Below are positions 23,470 to 34,049 of a stretch of DNA of 64,000 nucleotides, piece by piece. How positions within the stretch are numbered: position 1 is the first letter of the stretch; each line of letters starts with the position of its first letter. Source of the stretch: Montifringilla adamsi (lineage: Eukaryota > Chordata > Aves > Passeriformes > Passeridae); assembly GCA_017590115.1 (NCBI GenBank), contig JAGGNK010015447.1, forward strand, positions 744,001 to 808,000, given 5' to 3'. The notes below the pieces were generated by a model. It did no database searches. It was not told the DNA's origin and was given only the letters and a program-made list of their open reading frames with translations. The position numbers and the translations under genes were made by a program.

Positions 23470-23905
23470 AACCCAAGAATAGGTTGGGTTGGAAGGGACC
23501 TTAAAGATCATCTTGCTCCAACCCCCTGCCAGGGGCAGGGACACCTTCCACTAGCCCAGGTTGCTCAGAGCCCCATCCAACCTGGCCTTGGACACTTCCA
23601 AGAATGGGGCAGCCACAGCTGCTCTGGGTTACCTGTGCCAGGGCCTCACTACCCTCACAAATAAAGACTTTTTACCTCACACCCAATCTAAACCTGCTCT
23701 CTGTCAGTGTGAAGCAATTCCCCCTTGTCCTGACACTCCAGACCCTTGTCAAGAGTCTCTCTCCATCTTTCCTGTGGGCTCCCTTCAGGCATCAGAAGGC
23801 CACAATGAGGTCACCCCCAAAGCTTTCTGTTCTCCAGGCTTAACAATCCCAATTCTCTCAGCCTTTCTTCAAAGGAGAGGTGCTCCATCCCTATGATCAA
23901 CCTGA
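23470..23905 (-). mobile_element. CR1 LINE fragment
   Basis: Antisense CR1 landmarks in order: GGGTTGGAAGGGACCTTAAA, CACCTTCCACTAGCCCAGGT, CCCTTGTCCTGACACTCCAG, CTCCATCTTTCCTGTGGGCT, CTCCCTTCAGG and AGGCTTAACAATCCCAATTC. It is one of the least diverged copies in the window. Confidence 0.95.
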
Positions 23906-24198
23906 ATATGATGTACTCCTGTCTCTCTGGCTGAGAAAGTTTAGTAAGACTGAGGAGCAGAGCTGAAGGAAGACAAACTGGTCTTCAAGGCAGGCTTTGG
24001 AATTTTGATTAATAATCATTTTTGCAAGCTGAAGTTCATCTTCAATGCTAGTACATGTTCTTTAAGGCAGCCACAACTTGACAGTCAATACTTCACAACA
24101 ACTTATTCCCAAGCTGCAAGAAGACTGTTGGTAGCAGAGAATGAAGGCAAGAAAGCAAAGAGGACCTGCTTCTCACTGCTGTATTGAAAGCTGCTTAC

Positions 24199-24359
24199 CA
24201 TCCCTTTTGGACAGAGGCATCCAGATATGCAGCCATGGCTGATACACTCCAAGTCATAGTTCTGGCAGGTCTTGGTACATTCCACTCCTTCTGCTCTTGG
24301 GTTGTTGGCAGGACAGATAATTTTTTCCATGGGGAATCTGCATGTCAAGCTCCTTTTTA
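24199..24359 (-). CDS. VWF: VWF exon 18: furin site end and D' TIL module
   Basis: This 161-base exon, the same length as in human, starts with TA completing an Ile codon, then KRSLTC. With exon 17 it forms the furin site R-I-K-R before Ser, where the propeptide is cut from mature VWF. It continues with [17 protein letters not shown] and [12 protein letters not shown], the TIL' module of D'. The acceptor is TTTTTAAAG and the donor is ATG/GTAAGC. Confidence 0.97.
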
Positions 24360-26004
24360 CTTTAAAAAAAATGAGTTCACAAAAAGTGCAATTAGAACAC
24401 AAACATTGTTGGCACAGTATTTTTCTAAAAGGTTGATCTTTGATTTGAAAATTAATTTAGAATATAGCCTGGAGCAACACCACTATACATGACACGGCAA
24501 AGAAAACAGCCCCTACTTCCCCTGTAGTGACCTCAGTCAGGCTGTCATGAAAGCAGGTATTTAATACTGAGGCAAAAAAGCTGCACTAAGCATAAAAGTG
24601 CAATTCCAGACCACTGGGGCTATGCAAATACCTCTTGGCACTGTACAAAGTTAGCAGAAAACTGATATTCTGAGAAGAAACAGCATCTTATATTATTGTA
24701 TTTAGACACATTTCCCACACTGAATACAACTACATTGGTGACTTTAAATAGCAGTGCCCTGAGCTTCAATAAAAACTCTTTGAAATTTCAGGATCTGACA
24801 GAAGATCAGAATGCCCCAAGAAACTCCTGGATACTATTTCAAGTGGTACTAGCAATATGTCTCTCTGAGGTTTTGTAAGTCTTGACATCCTATTATCAGG
24901 AAAAGTATGTCTTAGGAGCATAAAGAGAAGAGTTTGGTGAGATATTCACCTGGAAGGCTTCACCTGAAGAACAGGTGACCCAACCAGTGACACTGTCACT
25001 GGTGTCCTAGCAAGCAACATTAAGCAGGTCACTGCCCTGTACCTACAGAGGCATTGACAGTGTTTTCCTCGAGAAGCTGGTTTATCCTGTGAAGGTGCAA
25101 GGACAAACAATTACCCTTTGTCTCCAATGCACTAGCAAATATCAACCAGAAATTTCCTCCAGACCCCATGTACAGGTGCATTTGTCAGTGTGCCATGGAA
25201 GATACTGTGTTTCCCATAGGGATCACAGGTTATCCTGAGCTGGAAGGCACCCACAAAGATGATGAAGTCCAACTCCTGGATATTCTCAGGCCTCCCCAAA
25301 GCCCCACTAGCCCTGTCCTCTCTGAGACGCATGCAGTCTCAAACCTCTTATGCCATGAAAATCCCATAAGCTCCATCCATGTATCAGTGGGAAACCCCAA
25401 AAGATCTCAGAGCACTGCTGGCCTTTCTCCAATGCTGCAAACCCCAGTTAGGTGCTAGAAGTGTTCCTATGCACCTCTCACAGCCTTCAGTCAAATATTT
25501 GATAAACCTGTCCACTGATGGGAAACATGGTAGCTGTCAGTCTCCAGGTTTCATGGTGATTCTTGCTGGCTGGAAGGCACACTGGAAACCTGGCAGCAGT
25601 GTAACCTTCAGGCCACTAAAAGCCTCATTTACACCAAGAAAGAGTTTGCATCCCACTAGTGAGAAGCAGAAGGTATAAAACTGATGAGTTACTGATGTTT
25701 TGTGATCCTCAAATAGCAACTGGGAACCTCAGATCACTGGCATAGGTGATCCTTTAACCTTTTCATCTCAAGACAGACTGCAGTGGCTAATTATAATTAA
25801 AATTTTGAGAGGTGAGATTCAGTGAGCCCTGCACCCTCCCACACATAACTTTTGTTTCTATCCCATAAAAAAAAAAAAATTTAAAAAAAAATCTCACAAT
25901 ATCATAACTGTTGCAACCTCTGGAATTTCTTCTCCAATCTACACTACCAAGAGACTGAAGAGAAAAAAACAAAATAACATATTAATATTTTAAAGCATAC
26001 TAAC
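24360..26004 (-). other. VWF: VWF intron 17
   Basis: This 1.65 kb intron contains a diverged CR1 3' fragment (about 25212-25345) and A-rich runs near 25868-25890. No gene is recognised. Confidence 0.8.
25212..25345 (-). mobile_element. CR1 LINE fragment, diverged 3' end
   Basis: On the plus strand, TATCCTGAGCTGGAAGGCAC, ACAAAGATGATGAAGTCCAA and CTCCTGGATATTC match the antisense of the CR1 3' type seen at 19815-20365. It is old and short; the left and right limits are approximate. Confidence 0.7.
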
Positions 26005-26099
26005 TTCTGGGAGATGGCCTCTCATCAGCAAAAACATCAGCCAGGAAGGCACCAGGAGCTCTGTTTGTACTGCAGTGCATAAATCCATTCTCACAATAG
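26005..26099 (-). CDS. VWF: VWF exon 17: end of D2, before the furin site
   Basis: This 95-base exon, the same length as in human, encodes YCENGFMHCSTNRAPGAF and ADERPSPR plus one base. The linker between the last D2 cysteine and the furin site is poorly conserved with human, as expected for a cleavage linker. The donor is AGAA/GTTAGT, less usual than GTAAG. The last base A joins TA of exon 18 to give ATA (Ile) in R-I-K-R. Confidence 0.96.
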
Positions 26100-26903
26100 C
26101 TAAGAAAAACAAACAGAGCTTATATTTAATGAAACAGCATTCAGCTTTCACTCACACTGATTTTTAGTCAACAGGGAACTTGTCAGAAGACAAAACTACA
26201 CCTCAGTGGGGCTGAGCTATTTCTCTCCATCCATTGTGTCACCAACATTAAAGGCAAACTTTCCTTAAGGGAGTTGACGGGATACAGTGGCATTGAAACC
26301 CAACTGCCTGCTGGCCCTGACCTGCTGGATCCAGTACAGATGCACAGGGATAAAGCTAAGCAAGACAATAGTCAGCTTTGCTGAGGATAGAGGTAAGGGA
26401 CTACCTAGTTCCTGAAACTTGGGATTTTTGTGGTAGAGAGGAAAAGAAGACACTGTTCCCAAAACTGGACCTGCCCAGAGATTGCACTCCCACTCCAAGT
26501 GTACTGCTACTCAATTTCACAATTAGAAATGCTTTTTAATACTTGCATCTTTGACAAGAGGTAATTAGGTTTTAACAGTTAAGAAGTGTAGCACAGTACA
26601 TTAAAGTGACATTTTAAAAGCCCACAAAGTAGCTATTGTCAGTAATTAAGCTCCATTTCAAACTGGCAGGAACTGTTCATAGGACAGGGCTTAATACTGA
26701 GTAATTCTGAGTAAGGTGGTATTTGAAATTAATCAGAGAGAGATACAATAGCAAAACTTACCATTAGACTTCTTGGAGGCAAAATCTTGCCTTTTCTTTA
26801 ACTAGTTTCAGTGGATGCACAGGAACTGACCCAGTTAACAACTCAAGCCCTCCAAAAACTGGAGTGAGGGTGTGTAGGGAAGGGTTACAAATAGTGCACT
26901 TAC
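26100..26903 (-). other. VWF: VWF intron 16
   Basis: This 804-base intron contains no repeat family or gene that I recognise. Confidence 0.8.
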
Positions 26904-27144
26904 CACATGGAGTAATGATCCGAGAAGACATCGTCTGGCTGGAAGATCTCCCCATCATAGTAACAGGAGCACTGGGACTTGGGCACACACTGCTCGTGCT
27001 CATCCAGGTAGTGCCCAGGGGGACAATAGCACCCCTCCAGGCACAGCTGCTCACAGTCCTTCTCTGGGTAGGACAAGGACTGGCACGTCTGGTTACATGG
27101 CGTCCCACACTGCTGGTACACCTGGCCTTCAGGACAGGTCATTG
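26904..27144 (-). CDS. VWF: VWF exon 16: D2 TIL and E modules
   Basis: This 241-base exon, the same length as in human, encodes [34 protein letters not shown] and [18 protein letters not shown]. These are TIL2 and the start of E2 in the propeptide. The RGD tripeptide of the human propeptide (in DERGDC) is replaced by DEHEQC. NQT is a likely N-glycan sequon. The acceptor is TTTCACCAG and the donor is TG/GTAAGT. Confidence 0.98.
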
Positions 27145-27479
27145 CTGGTGAAACACATGAGGGAGAAGAGCATTTGATCCAAATCCAGCTAAAGGAATAG
27201 CTGCCTAAAACAGACTGAGAAGCTTGGGATTAAAAGGTGTTTGCTCAATTTACTCATCAATGGAGTGTTACACTATCCCTCCTTAACTGCAGCACTGGTG
27301 TAGCCTAAGGCACTTTTTATATATACACACAAACAAAACCTTACTAAAGGAAATTCCCAATAGATGTCAGGACTGGACTACCCTGCACTGTGATGGAAAT
27401 CTAGCCACAAAATTTCGCCCAGAACATGAAACACAAGCTCTAACCTCTGTTATTATCTGGATCACAGTCAGGATAACCT

Positions 27480-27815
27480 AACTGAAGCTCTAATGAAGGG
27501 AACCTACAAAAAAGATGGAGAGAGACTCTTGGCAAGGGCCTGGAGGGACAGGACAAGGGGGAATGGCTTCACACTGACAGAGAGCAGGTTTAGATTGGAT
27601 GGTAGGAAGGCATCCTTCCCTGTGAGGATGCTGAGGCCCTGGTACAGGTAACCCAGAGAAGCTGTGGCTGCCCCATTCCTGGAAGTGTCCAAGGCCAGGT
27701 TGGATGGGCCTTGGAAAAACCTGGGCTAGTGGAAGGTGTCCTTGCCCATGACAGGGGGTTGGAATGGCATGGTCTGTAAGGTCCCTTCCAACCCAAACCA
27801 TTCCACAATACCATG
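27480..27815 (+). mobile_element. CR1 LINE fragment
   Basis: Sense landmarks: GATGGAGAGAGACTCTTGGC, GAATGGCTTCACACTGACAG, CCTGGAAGTGTCCAAGGCCA, GGGCTAGTGGAAGGTGTCC and CCCTTCCAACCCAAACCATT. The copy is antisense to VWF. Confidence 0.95.
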
Positions 27816-29289
27816 CATTAAGAGCATTACAAGTGTCATGTACACATTCACACCTCTCTTCCTTTGCAAGATCTTTAAGGACAATTTGGTCAAAATAAGT
27901 AGAAAAGTATTTTTCTGCTTTGGTAAACACGAGTGCTGCAATACTCAACAGCCTCACATCCCAGAAGCACTCTGTGATTTCTATGGAAACAGGTGCAAAT
28001 AATGAAGTAATTCAGCAATCATGGAGCCAAACCTTGATACTAACACTTTTTGATGGTGAATTCTTTTATATGGAGGCTAATTATGGCCCTTGTAGCCATT
28101 CTGGCTTTTTTGTTTTTAAAACCTCCACTTCTACAGGGCCGATTTTAAGGCATTCACCTCTGCACACATCAGCATCAGCACTAAGTGGCAGCTATGACAA
28201 CACATTGCAGAAGACAAGAAACGAGCTTGTTTTATCAAGAGTTTGAATTTAACAGGCCTCCTGATAACCAGAAATTACACTGTCGTTTGTAGCAACCTTC
28301 CACAGCAAACAGTTGTAAGGTTATGAGAAACGATGTTCAGGGAAGCAGCTACAAATGAAAGTTGGCACATTTGTACCTTGCTGAAACCAAGATCAAAGGG
28401 TTACAGAGAAAGCCCCTTCCTCTTGTCATTCCTGCAGAATGATGTGATAATCCCTACTGTCTTCTAGCACACATCCCTGGGAACTCCAGCAGACATGGAA
28501 TAACAGGATATTCCTGCAGCCTCAGCCAGGTGTTGGCTGGACTAGCAAAGCAAGGCGTATGTGCTGACCAGTGGCTTGTGGTCACCTTCACAAAACTCTT
28601 CTGAAATGAAGAATTATTCCTGCCTACTGGAGAGAGACATGGCTGCACCAGCTTCTCTTGAGGCTCCTGCATCCCCATACATGGGAGTATAACACTCCAC
28701 ACTGAAAATCCAGCCCAGAAGCATCTAAGGCTACTTGAAACCTTCTTAAGAGCAAAAATCTCCCAAGTTTGGGACTTGTGCCCAAACTGCTTAATGTACC
28801 TTTCACAACACAGCCCAAGAAATGTGTGCTCATCAATACAGCAAATGCTTCCCAACTCTGGACTGAGCAGAAGATAGACTCATTCACTGTTACAGGAAGT
28901 TTTGGCAGCATTCACAAAAATGTGCTTCTGATTTACATAAACCTGATCTTTGCAGTAAATCAAACCCTGAACAGGCACAGCCCAGGGCTGAGGACCATTT
29001 TAAAAATAACTTTCATTATTAAAGGCACATCCCAGCAGGACAACCATAAGGCCTCAGCCAAAAGTACTATTTGCTACACATGATCCTCTGGAAACATGGG
29101 ACTGGTTTGGCATATTTCAGATGGGTACATCAGTTTATGAGTTTCAAGTTTCAAAAAAAGGATGTGATAACTGAGCCCAACATCCTGCCCTACTTTCTAG
29201 TTAGTTGTAACACTCCCTTATCCACAAGGACAACTTTGCAGTAGATTCCTTTCCTAGATAAACCTTTGTAATCCATGTGTGCAAATGGC

Positions 29290-29516
29290 TCCAAACTCAA
29301 AGGCAGCAAGTTTACATTAGATGTTAGGAAGAAATTCATCCTTATGAGGGTGCTGAGGCTCTGGCAGCAGTTGTGCAGAGAAGCTGTGGCTGCCCCATCC
29401 CTGGAAGTGTTCAAGGACAGGCTGAAAGGGACTTGGAAAAACCTGGTCTAGTGGAAGGTGTCCCTTGGAACATGATCTTTAAGATCCCTTTCAACCCAAA
29501 CCATTCTATGATTTTC
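29290..29516 (+). mobile_element. CR1 LINE fragment
   Basis: Sense landmarks: TTAGGAAGAAATTCATCC, GCAGAGAAGCTGTGGCTGCC, TGGTCTAGTGGAAGGTGTCC and the 3' end AACCCAAACCATTCTATGAT. The copy is antisense to VWF. Confidence 0.95.
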
Positions 29517-30295
29517 CTTGCCCATGTACCTCCTAAAATTTTTGGAACATCCCGTTTTTCCAGTTATGCTTCCAAATGCCATTCTTACACTCCACATTCC
29601 AATACACTGCTCTATCCCTTCCCAGCAACATCTGTTTTTAACAGCAAAAAGGCAAGGCAAGTGCCCTAGGAAAGGCCTGATGTCTGTACACTGTGTAATA
29701 CACTGCCACTACAAAAAAAAACCCCATGCCATGATTGACAGGAAAATTAGAGGAAAAGGCAAGGTGCATCTAATCTCTGTGGATGGCTTCTATAAAACCA
29801 AAACAGCTCAATGCTGTGCTCAAAGCACAGCCTATCCCAGAAATAAGATGAGAAACAGTGGGAAAGCATTGGAAAAAATGTGTTTGCATCGACCAGCTCA
29901 TGCAGTTCTTGTGGGCAGGTTTTGAAATCAGAGTGAAAGAGACAAACCATGACCAGTTCCTCAAGTAGCACAAGGTGGAAATGTTGCCACCTCTGAGTGA
30001 AGGTGCACCCTGCCAGAACTAGATTTAACACAGCTTCTCTGCCATGCTGAGGCCCACCACACCCTGTAGCCATTCTCAGATGCTGCTCAGAGCCTGTCCT
30101 TAATTCCCTACTCCAGCACTCTTAGATTTTTCCTATACAAATCCTCTTACAGAAGGCATGCAAAGCCACCAACAGCTCCAGCATTACCACATTAAGGAAC
30201 ATAATGGGCTTAGCAACACGTCCTAAAATCTGAAGGAAGATCTAGGGAGCTGTTGATGGATTCCTCTGTGCCACAGAACAATACACACATGGGAC

Positions 30296-31320
30296 AGGTA
30301 AACATTTGGGTTGGAAAAGACTAAAATAACTGAATACAGCCATTAACCTCGCAACCGCCAAGGCCACCACGAAAGCTTGTCCCTAAGTGCAACATCCATG
30401 TGGCTTTTAAATACCTCAAGGCGTGGTGACTCAACAACTTCTCTGGGCAGTCTGTACCAGTGCTTGATAACAATTTCCATGAAGAATGTTTACATAAAAC
30501 CTAATCTGAACCTCTCTGGTGAAAGCTGAGGCCATTTCCTCTCCTCTTGTCCCTTGTTCCCTAGGAGCAGACCCCAAGCCCCACCTAGCTGCACCCTCCT
30601 GTCAGAGTTGTAGAGTGAGAAGGTCTCCCCTGAGCCTCCTTTTCCTCCGGCTTAGACCCCCCTCAGCTCCTCCTCATCAGATTTGTGCTCCAGAACCTTC
30701 TCCAGGTCCATCCCCTTCCCTGGACAGGTTGCAGCCCCTCAATGTGTTTCCTGTCCTGAGGTTCCCAGAAGTGCCCAGGATCTGAGGTGTGGCCCCAGCA
30801 GTGCCAGCCCAGGGGACAGTCACTGCCCTGGCCCTGCTGCCACACCAGGGCTGGCACAGCCCAGGTGCCACTGGCCTCCTGCCCCCCTGGGCACACCTGG
30901 GCTCCTGTCCAGTGCTGTCCCCAGCACCCCCAGGGCCTTTCCCAGCTTTCCAGCCCCTCTGCCCCAGCCTGGAGCTGCAGGGGGCTGGTGTAACCCAAGG
31001 CAGGACCGGGCCCTTGGCCTTGTGGAATCTCAGAGCACTGGCCTGGGCCCATGGATCCAGCCTGTCCAGATCCCTCTGCAGAGCCTTCCTGCCCTCCAGC
31101 AGATCCACACTCACACCCAGCTGGGTGCTGTCCATGAACTGACTGAGGACACATTCGATCCCCTCATCCAGATCCTTCATGAAAATATTAAATAAAACTG
31201 GCCCAACTACTGAGCCCTGGGGAAGACCACCAGTGACCAGCCCCCAGCTTGGTTTAGCTCCATTCACCACCACTCTCTCAGCTCAGCCATTCAACCTAGG
31301 TTTTAACCAATTTTTTACAT
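30296..31320 (-). mobile_element. CR1 LINE copy with remnant reverse transcriptase
   Basis: This is the longest CR1 copy here, in the same orientation as VWF. On the minus strand, from about 31273 downward, a 198-codon open frame starts with sequence typical of CR1 ORF2: [16 protein letters not shown], then FMDSTQLG where active elements have a ADD catalytic box, then [15 protein letters not shown]. After that the frame shows no more RT-like sequence. The 3' UTR part (30296-30560) is diverged. The catalytic Asp-Asp is changed to Asp-Ser, so this copy is inactive. Confidence 0.92.
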
Positions 31321-32504
31321 GCAGCTGCACAAGAGACAGAGCCCTTCACAGTGTGGCCTGTCTGCTCCTCCTTTGCAGCATGAAGGGATTGGCTCTAGCA
31401 CTTATTCATGCATAGGAGTGCAGTTACAGGAGTATGACTCAGGACTTAAATAATCAAACTGCAACTAAAATAAAGTCAAAGATTGGGGAGCTGAATGCAC
31501 TTGATAGGTTGACACACAGCAGAAATGCTGTGCTATACTATTGACTTTGCTCCCTGACACTTATTCACTCCAAATCAAGCAAACTGGCTCTGTCAAGTCA
31601 TTTCCCAAGAAACCAAATCTCTGGGGATGAAGGTAGGGGTGAAACACACATTCAGTGCATTGGGCCATCAGCACAAATTACACTGCCTGCACATTCACAT
31701 CTCAAACCCATTAAGAAAGAGGGATTGCTCTCCTTCACGTGTCAGGAGATGTCTAGGGCACCAGGATTATTTAATGGGGGCTGATGGATCCGCAATCAGG
31801 GAAATTGTCACTTTGTGAGAGCACAAAGCTCTCTGTAATGCACAGAAAGGAAAAAGCAGTTCTGCACTATTAAAGATTAATTGTGAAAATTGACTTGTTC
31901 AATTACAGAAAGAGTAATGGGGCATTATCGCTGCTCTTTCTTTCAGCCTCCAGACCTGTAGAGTTCTGAAAGGATTTTTATTACATTACTGTTCCACTAT
32001 CTGAACATTTACATAAACTAGGTAAAAAATTATAAAACCATGCAGCAGTTTAATATAAACTGGGTTTGTTCTCATTCACAGCAAGCACTCTCCAGTCTGC
32101 AAAAGTTGTGGTTAGTGACCTTGCAGACACTACCAGGTCAAAGGCCAGAGACCTCTATCTTTTCCACTTTCTACACACTCAGTTTATAAATGTTTTTCCC
32201 ATCCTCTGCTTGGGTAAAAGTAACAGAACAAATCTGGAGAGCTGCCAAGCACACATGCTTTCCCCCAGATTTTTCAATTGTCTTCTTTCCTTTATAACAA
32301 AGTTGCTCAGGAAAATGGAAAAACATTCACTTCACAAATATTTATGGGAAAAGTATGTCTGTGCTCAATCAAATTTACATGGCAATGGATTTTTTCCTAC
32401 CACATTGACCTAAGAGAGAAATAAAAGAAATGAAAGGTGTTAGACTCTTCTGCTCCAGCCTCTTGGCAGTTTGGCTATTAATCTTGTCCTGGATAAGAGA
32501 GAGA

Positions 32505-32620
32505 CATGTTGGAGAGGCTGTGGTACCTCGATTTTCCGGAGATATTCAAAATTTGTCTGGACAAAACCTCAGGCAATCTACAGTAATTTAGCCTTTCTGT
32601 GAGTAGGGGTGGTGCCACAA
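32505..32620 (+). mobile_element. possible CR1 fragment, weak
   Basis: GGAGATATTCAAAATTTGTC followed by TGGACAAAAC resembles the CR1 segment seen at 51250-51290 (GGAGATATTCAAAATGTGAG). Only about 40 bases are clear. Confidence 0.45.
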
Positions 32621-33055
32621 GACTGCCAAAATTCTCTTCTGATACAAGTTTGTCTTGTCCTTTTGTGCTTCCTCTATAACACCATGTTTAGGAGTCATTG
32701 ATGAGGTCAGGACCTGGGAAGCTTGGGCCTCAAAAAAAGGCAGTTCATGGATTACTACAAATCACTTGGGAGATTCCTACCCTGGGACATTCAGAAAGTT
32801 TCCAGGTGAGTAGCTGAAAATGGAAATCCCAGGGAAAATTCTGTGGAGCTGTGTCAGATCAATGCTTCTCTCCCCTAGTGCTGAGCAGTCCCTGGGAACA
32901 CCTTTTGCATCCTTACCAGTGTGGAGAAAAGATTTACTCTCATCATTTGCCATAAGGAAAATCCAGCATCTCATTCTAAATCTTTCACACAACATTGCTA
33001 GAAAAATTCCTTCAGGAGGAGGACAATAAGTGGATTGGAGCAGCAGTGCACTTAC

Positions 33056-33271
33056 GGCAGAAGTCAGGTTGTCTCCATTCCACCAGGATGCTTTTCCTGG
33101 CACAGGCTGCTGCATAATTAGCAATGGCAGAGCACAGGCAGTCCTTGCCACTGGAGCAGGAGCAAACATCAAAGCGGCAGTTCTTCACATAGGGAGTGGG
33201 ACTCACTTCATGGTGACAAGGCTCAAAGGCAGGAGACATCAGAACTGAGCAGGAATCCTCAGCATATTTGG
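33056..33271 (-). CDS. VWF: VWF exon 15: D2 C8 domain
   Basis: This 216-base exon, the same length as in human, encodes [37 protein letters not shown] and NYAAACARK of C8-2. The acceptor is TCTTTTTAG and the donor is TGCC/GTAAGT. The split codon with exon 14 gives Ala. It belongs to the propeptide that acts as the assembly factor for multimers. Confidence 0.98.
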
Positions 33272-33853
33272 CTAAAAAGAGAAAAACGGCATGCTCATAC
33301 TGAATCAATCAATCAATGTGGTTTTCAAGGAAAGCCAGAGGAGCCACAGTAAGCATTTTCTCTTCTTTTTATAAAAGAAAAAATAACCAAACAAACCCCA
33401 CAAGAATAAAACAGGATCAGGCAGGCACAGATAGCACCATAGCTCATACGTCATGAGCCCTACTGAAAGAATAAAGTTTCAATTGTAAAACAAATCAAGG
33501 AAAAGCAATACTTTTATATTCTATTATCACTATTTCTGGTGCTGTAATTCCCTTTACAGGGCCTTTGCTTTCTGCTGCCTTTTTATATTTGCAAAATTAA
33601 ACTAGTTGGCTTTTTTTTTCAATTTTCACAAAATATTATGTTTTTCTTATGAAGCCTGCATCAATACAAGCGTCTCTGTGTGTGGTTTTTTTGTTGCTGT
33701 TGTTTATTGGGTTTTTTAAAACACATATTACAGCCACCCTGGTGGTAATGTAAGCAACATTAGCTTCTTCTCTTTTTCTTTATTTTCCTTTTTTTTATGT
33801 AAATGGAAGATCACCATTTGCTGCACATGTTAATTTTGGATAGAGTTCAGTAC
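33272..33853 (-). other. VWF: VWF intron 14
   Basis: This 582-base intron is T-rich on the plus strand from 33590 to 33800. No repeat family or gene is recognised. Confidence 0.8.
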
Positions 33854-34049
33854 CTAAATGAGGATTGAGGTTGCAGGGGTCACTGTCTTGTTTTAACAAG
33901 TCCTGGCAGTCTGCATTGAGCTTCCAGGAGTTTCCAAAGTCTTCCAGAAGGGATTCCACCATGCCAGAAGGTGTAAGAAAGTCATCCCCTTGGTTCCCAT
34001 CATAATTTCCACACAGCCCACACATCCTTTCAGAGTAGACTGGGGACAC
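33854..34049 (-). CDS. VWF: VWF exon 14: D2 VWD end with CGLC box
   Basis: This 196-base exon, the same length as in human, encodes [28 protein letters not shown] and EDFGNSWKL, then the C8-2 start ([12 protein letters not shown]). The CGLC motif of D2 is one of the two propeptide CxxC boxes needed for multimerisation in human VWF. The acceptor is TTCCTTAG and the donor is TTAG/GTACTG. Confidence 0.98.

Larger units (their letters stand above)
17499..24198 (-). other. VWF: VWF intron 18
   Basis: This 6.7 kb intron carries three CR1 copies (19815-20365, 20583-20790, 23470-23905), A-rich runs near 18243-18290 and 21013-21029, and an AT-rich patch at 21283-21330. A 168-codon open frame at 17488-17994 runs through the exon 19 acceptor and is not a gene. 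Confidence 0.85.
27145..33055 (-). other. VWF: VWF intron 15
   Basis: This 5.9 kb intron carries CR1 copies at 27480-27815, 29290-29516, 30296-31320 (with reverse-transcriptase coding) and a weak one at 32505-32620. The part between 27830 and 29280 has a 133-codon open frame (28454-28855) without recognisable features. Confidence 0.85.

Noticed and set aside
28454..28855. 133-codon minus-strand frame in intron 15
   Set aside because: No domain, no splice sites and no repeat or gene context support it.
30683..31195. 170-codon plus-strand frame
   Set aside because: It is the antisense of the CR1 copy at 30296-31320 and its GC-rich composition explains the lack of stops.
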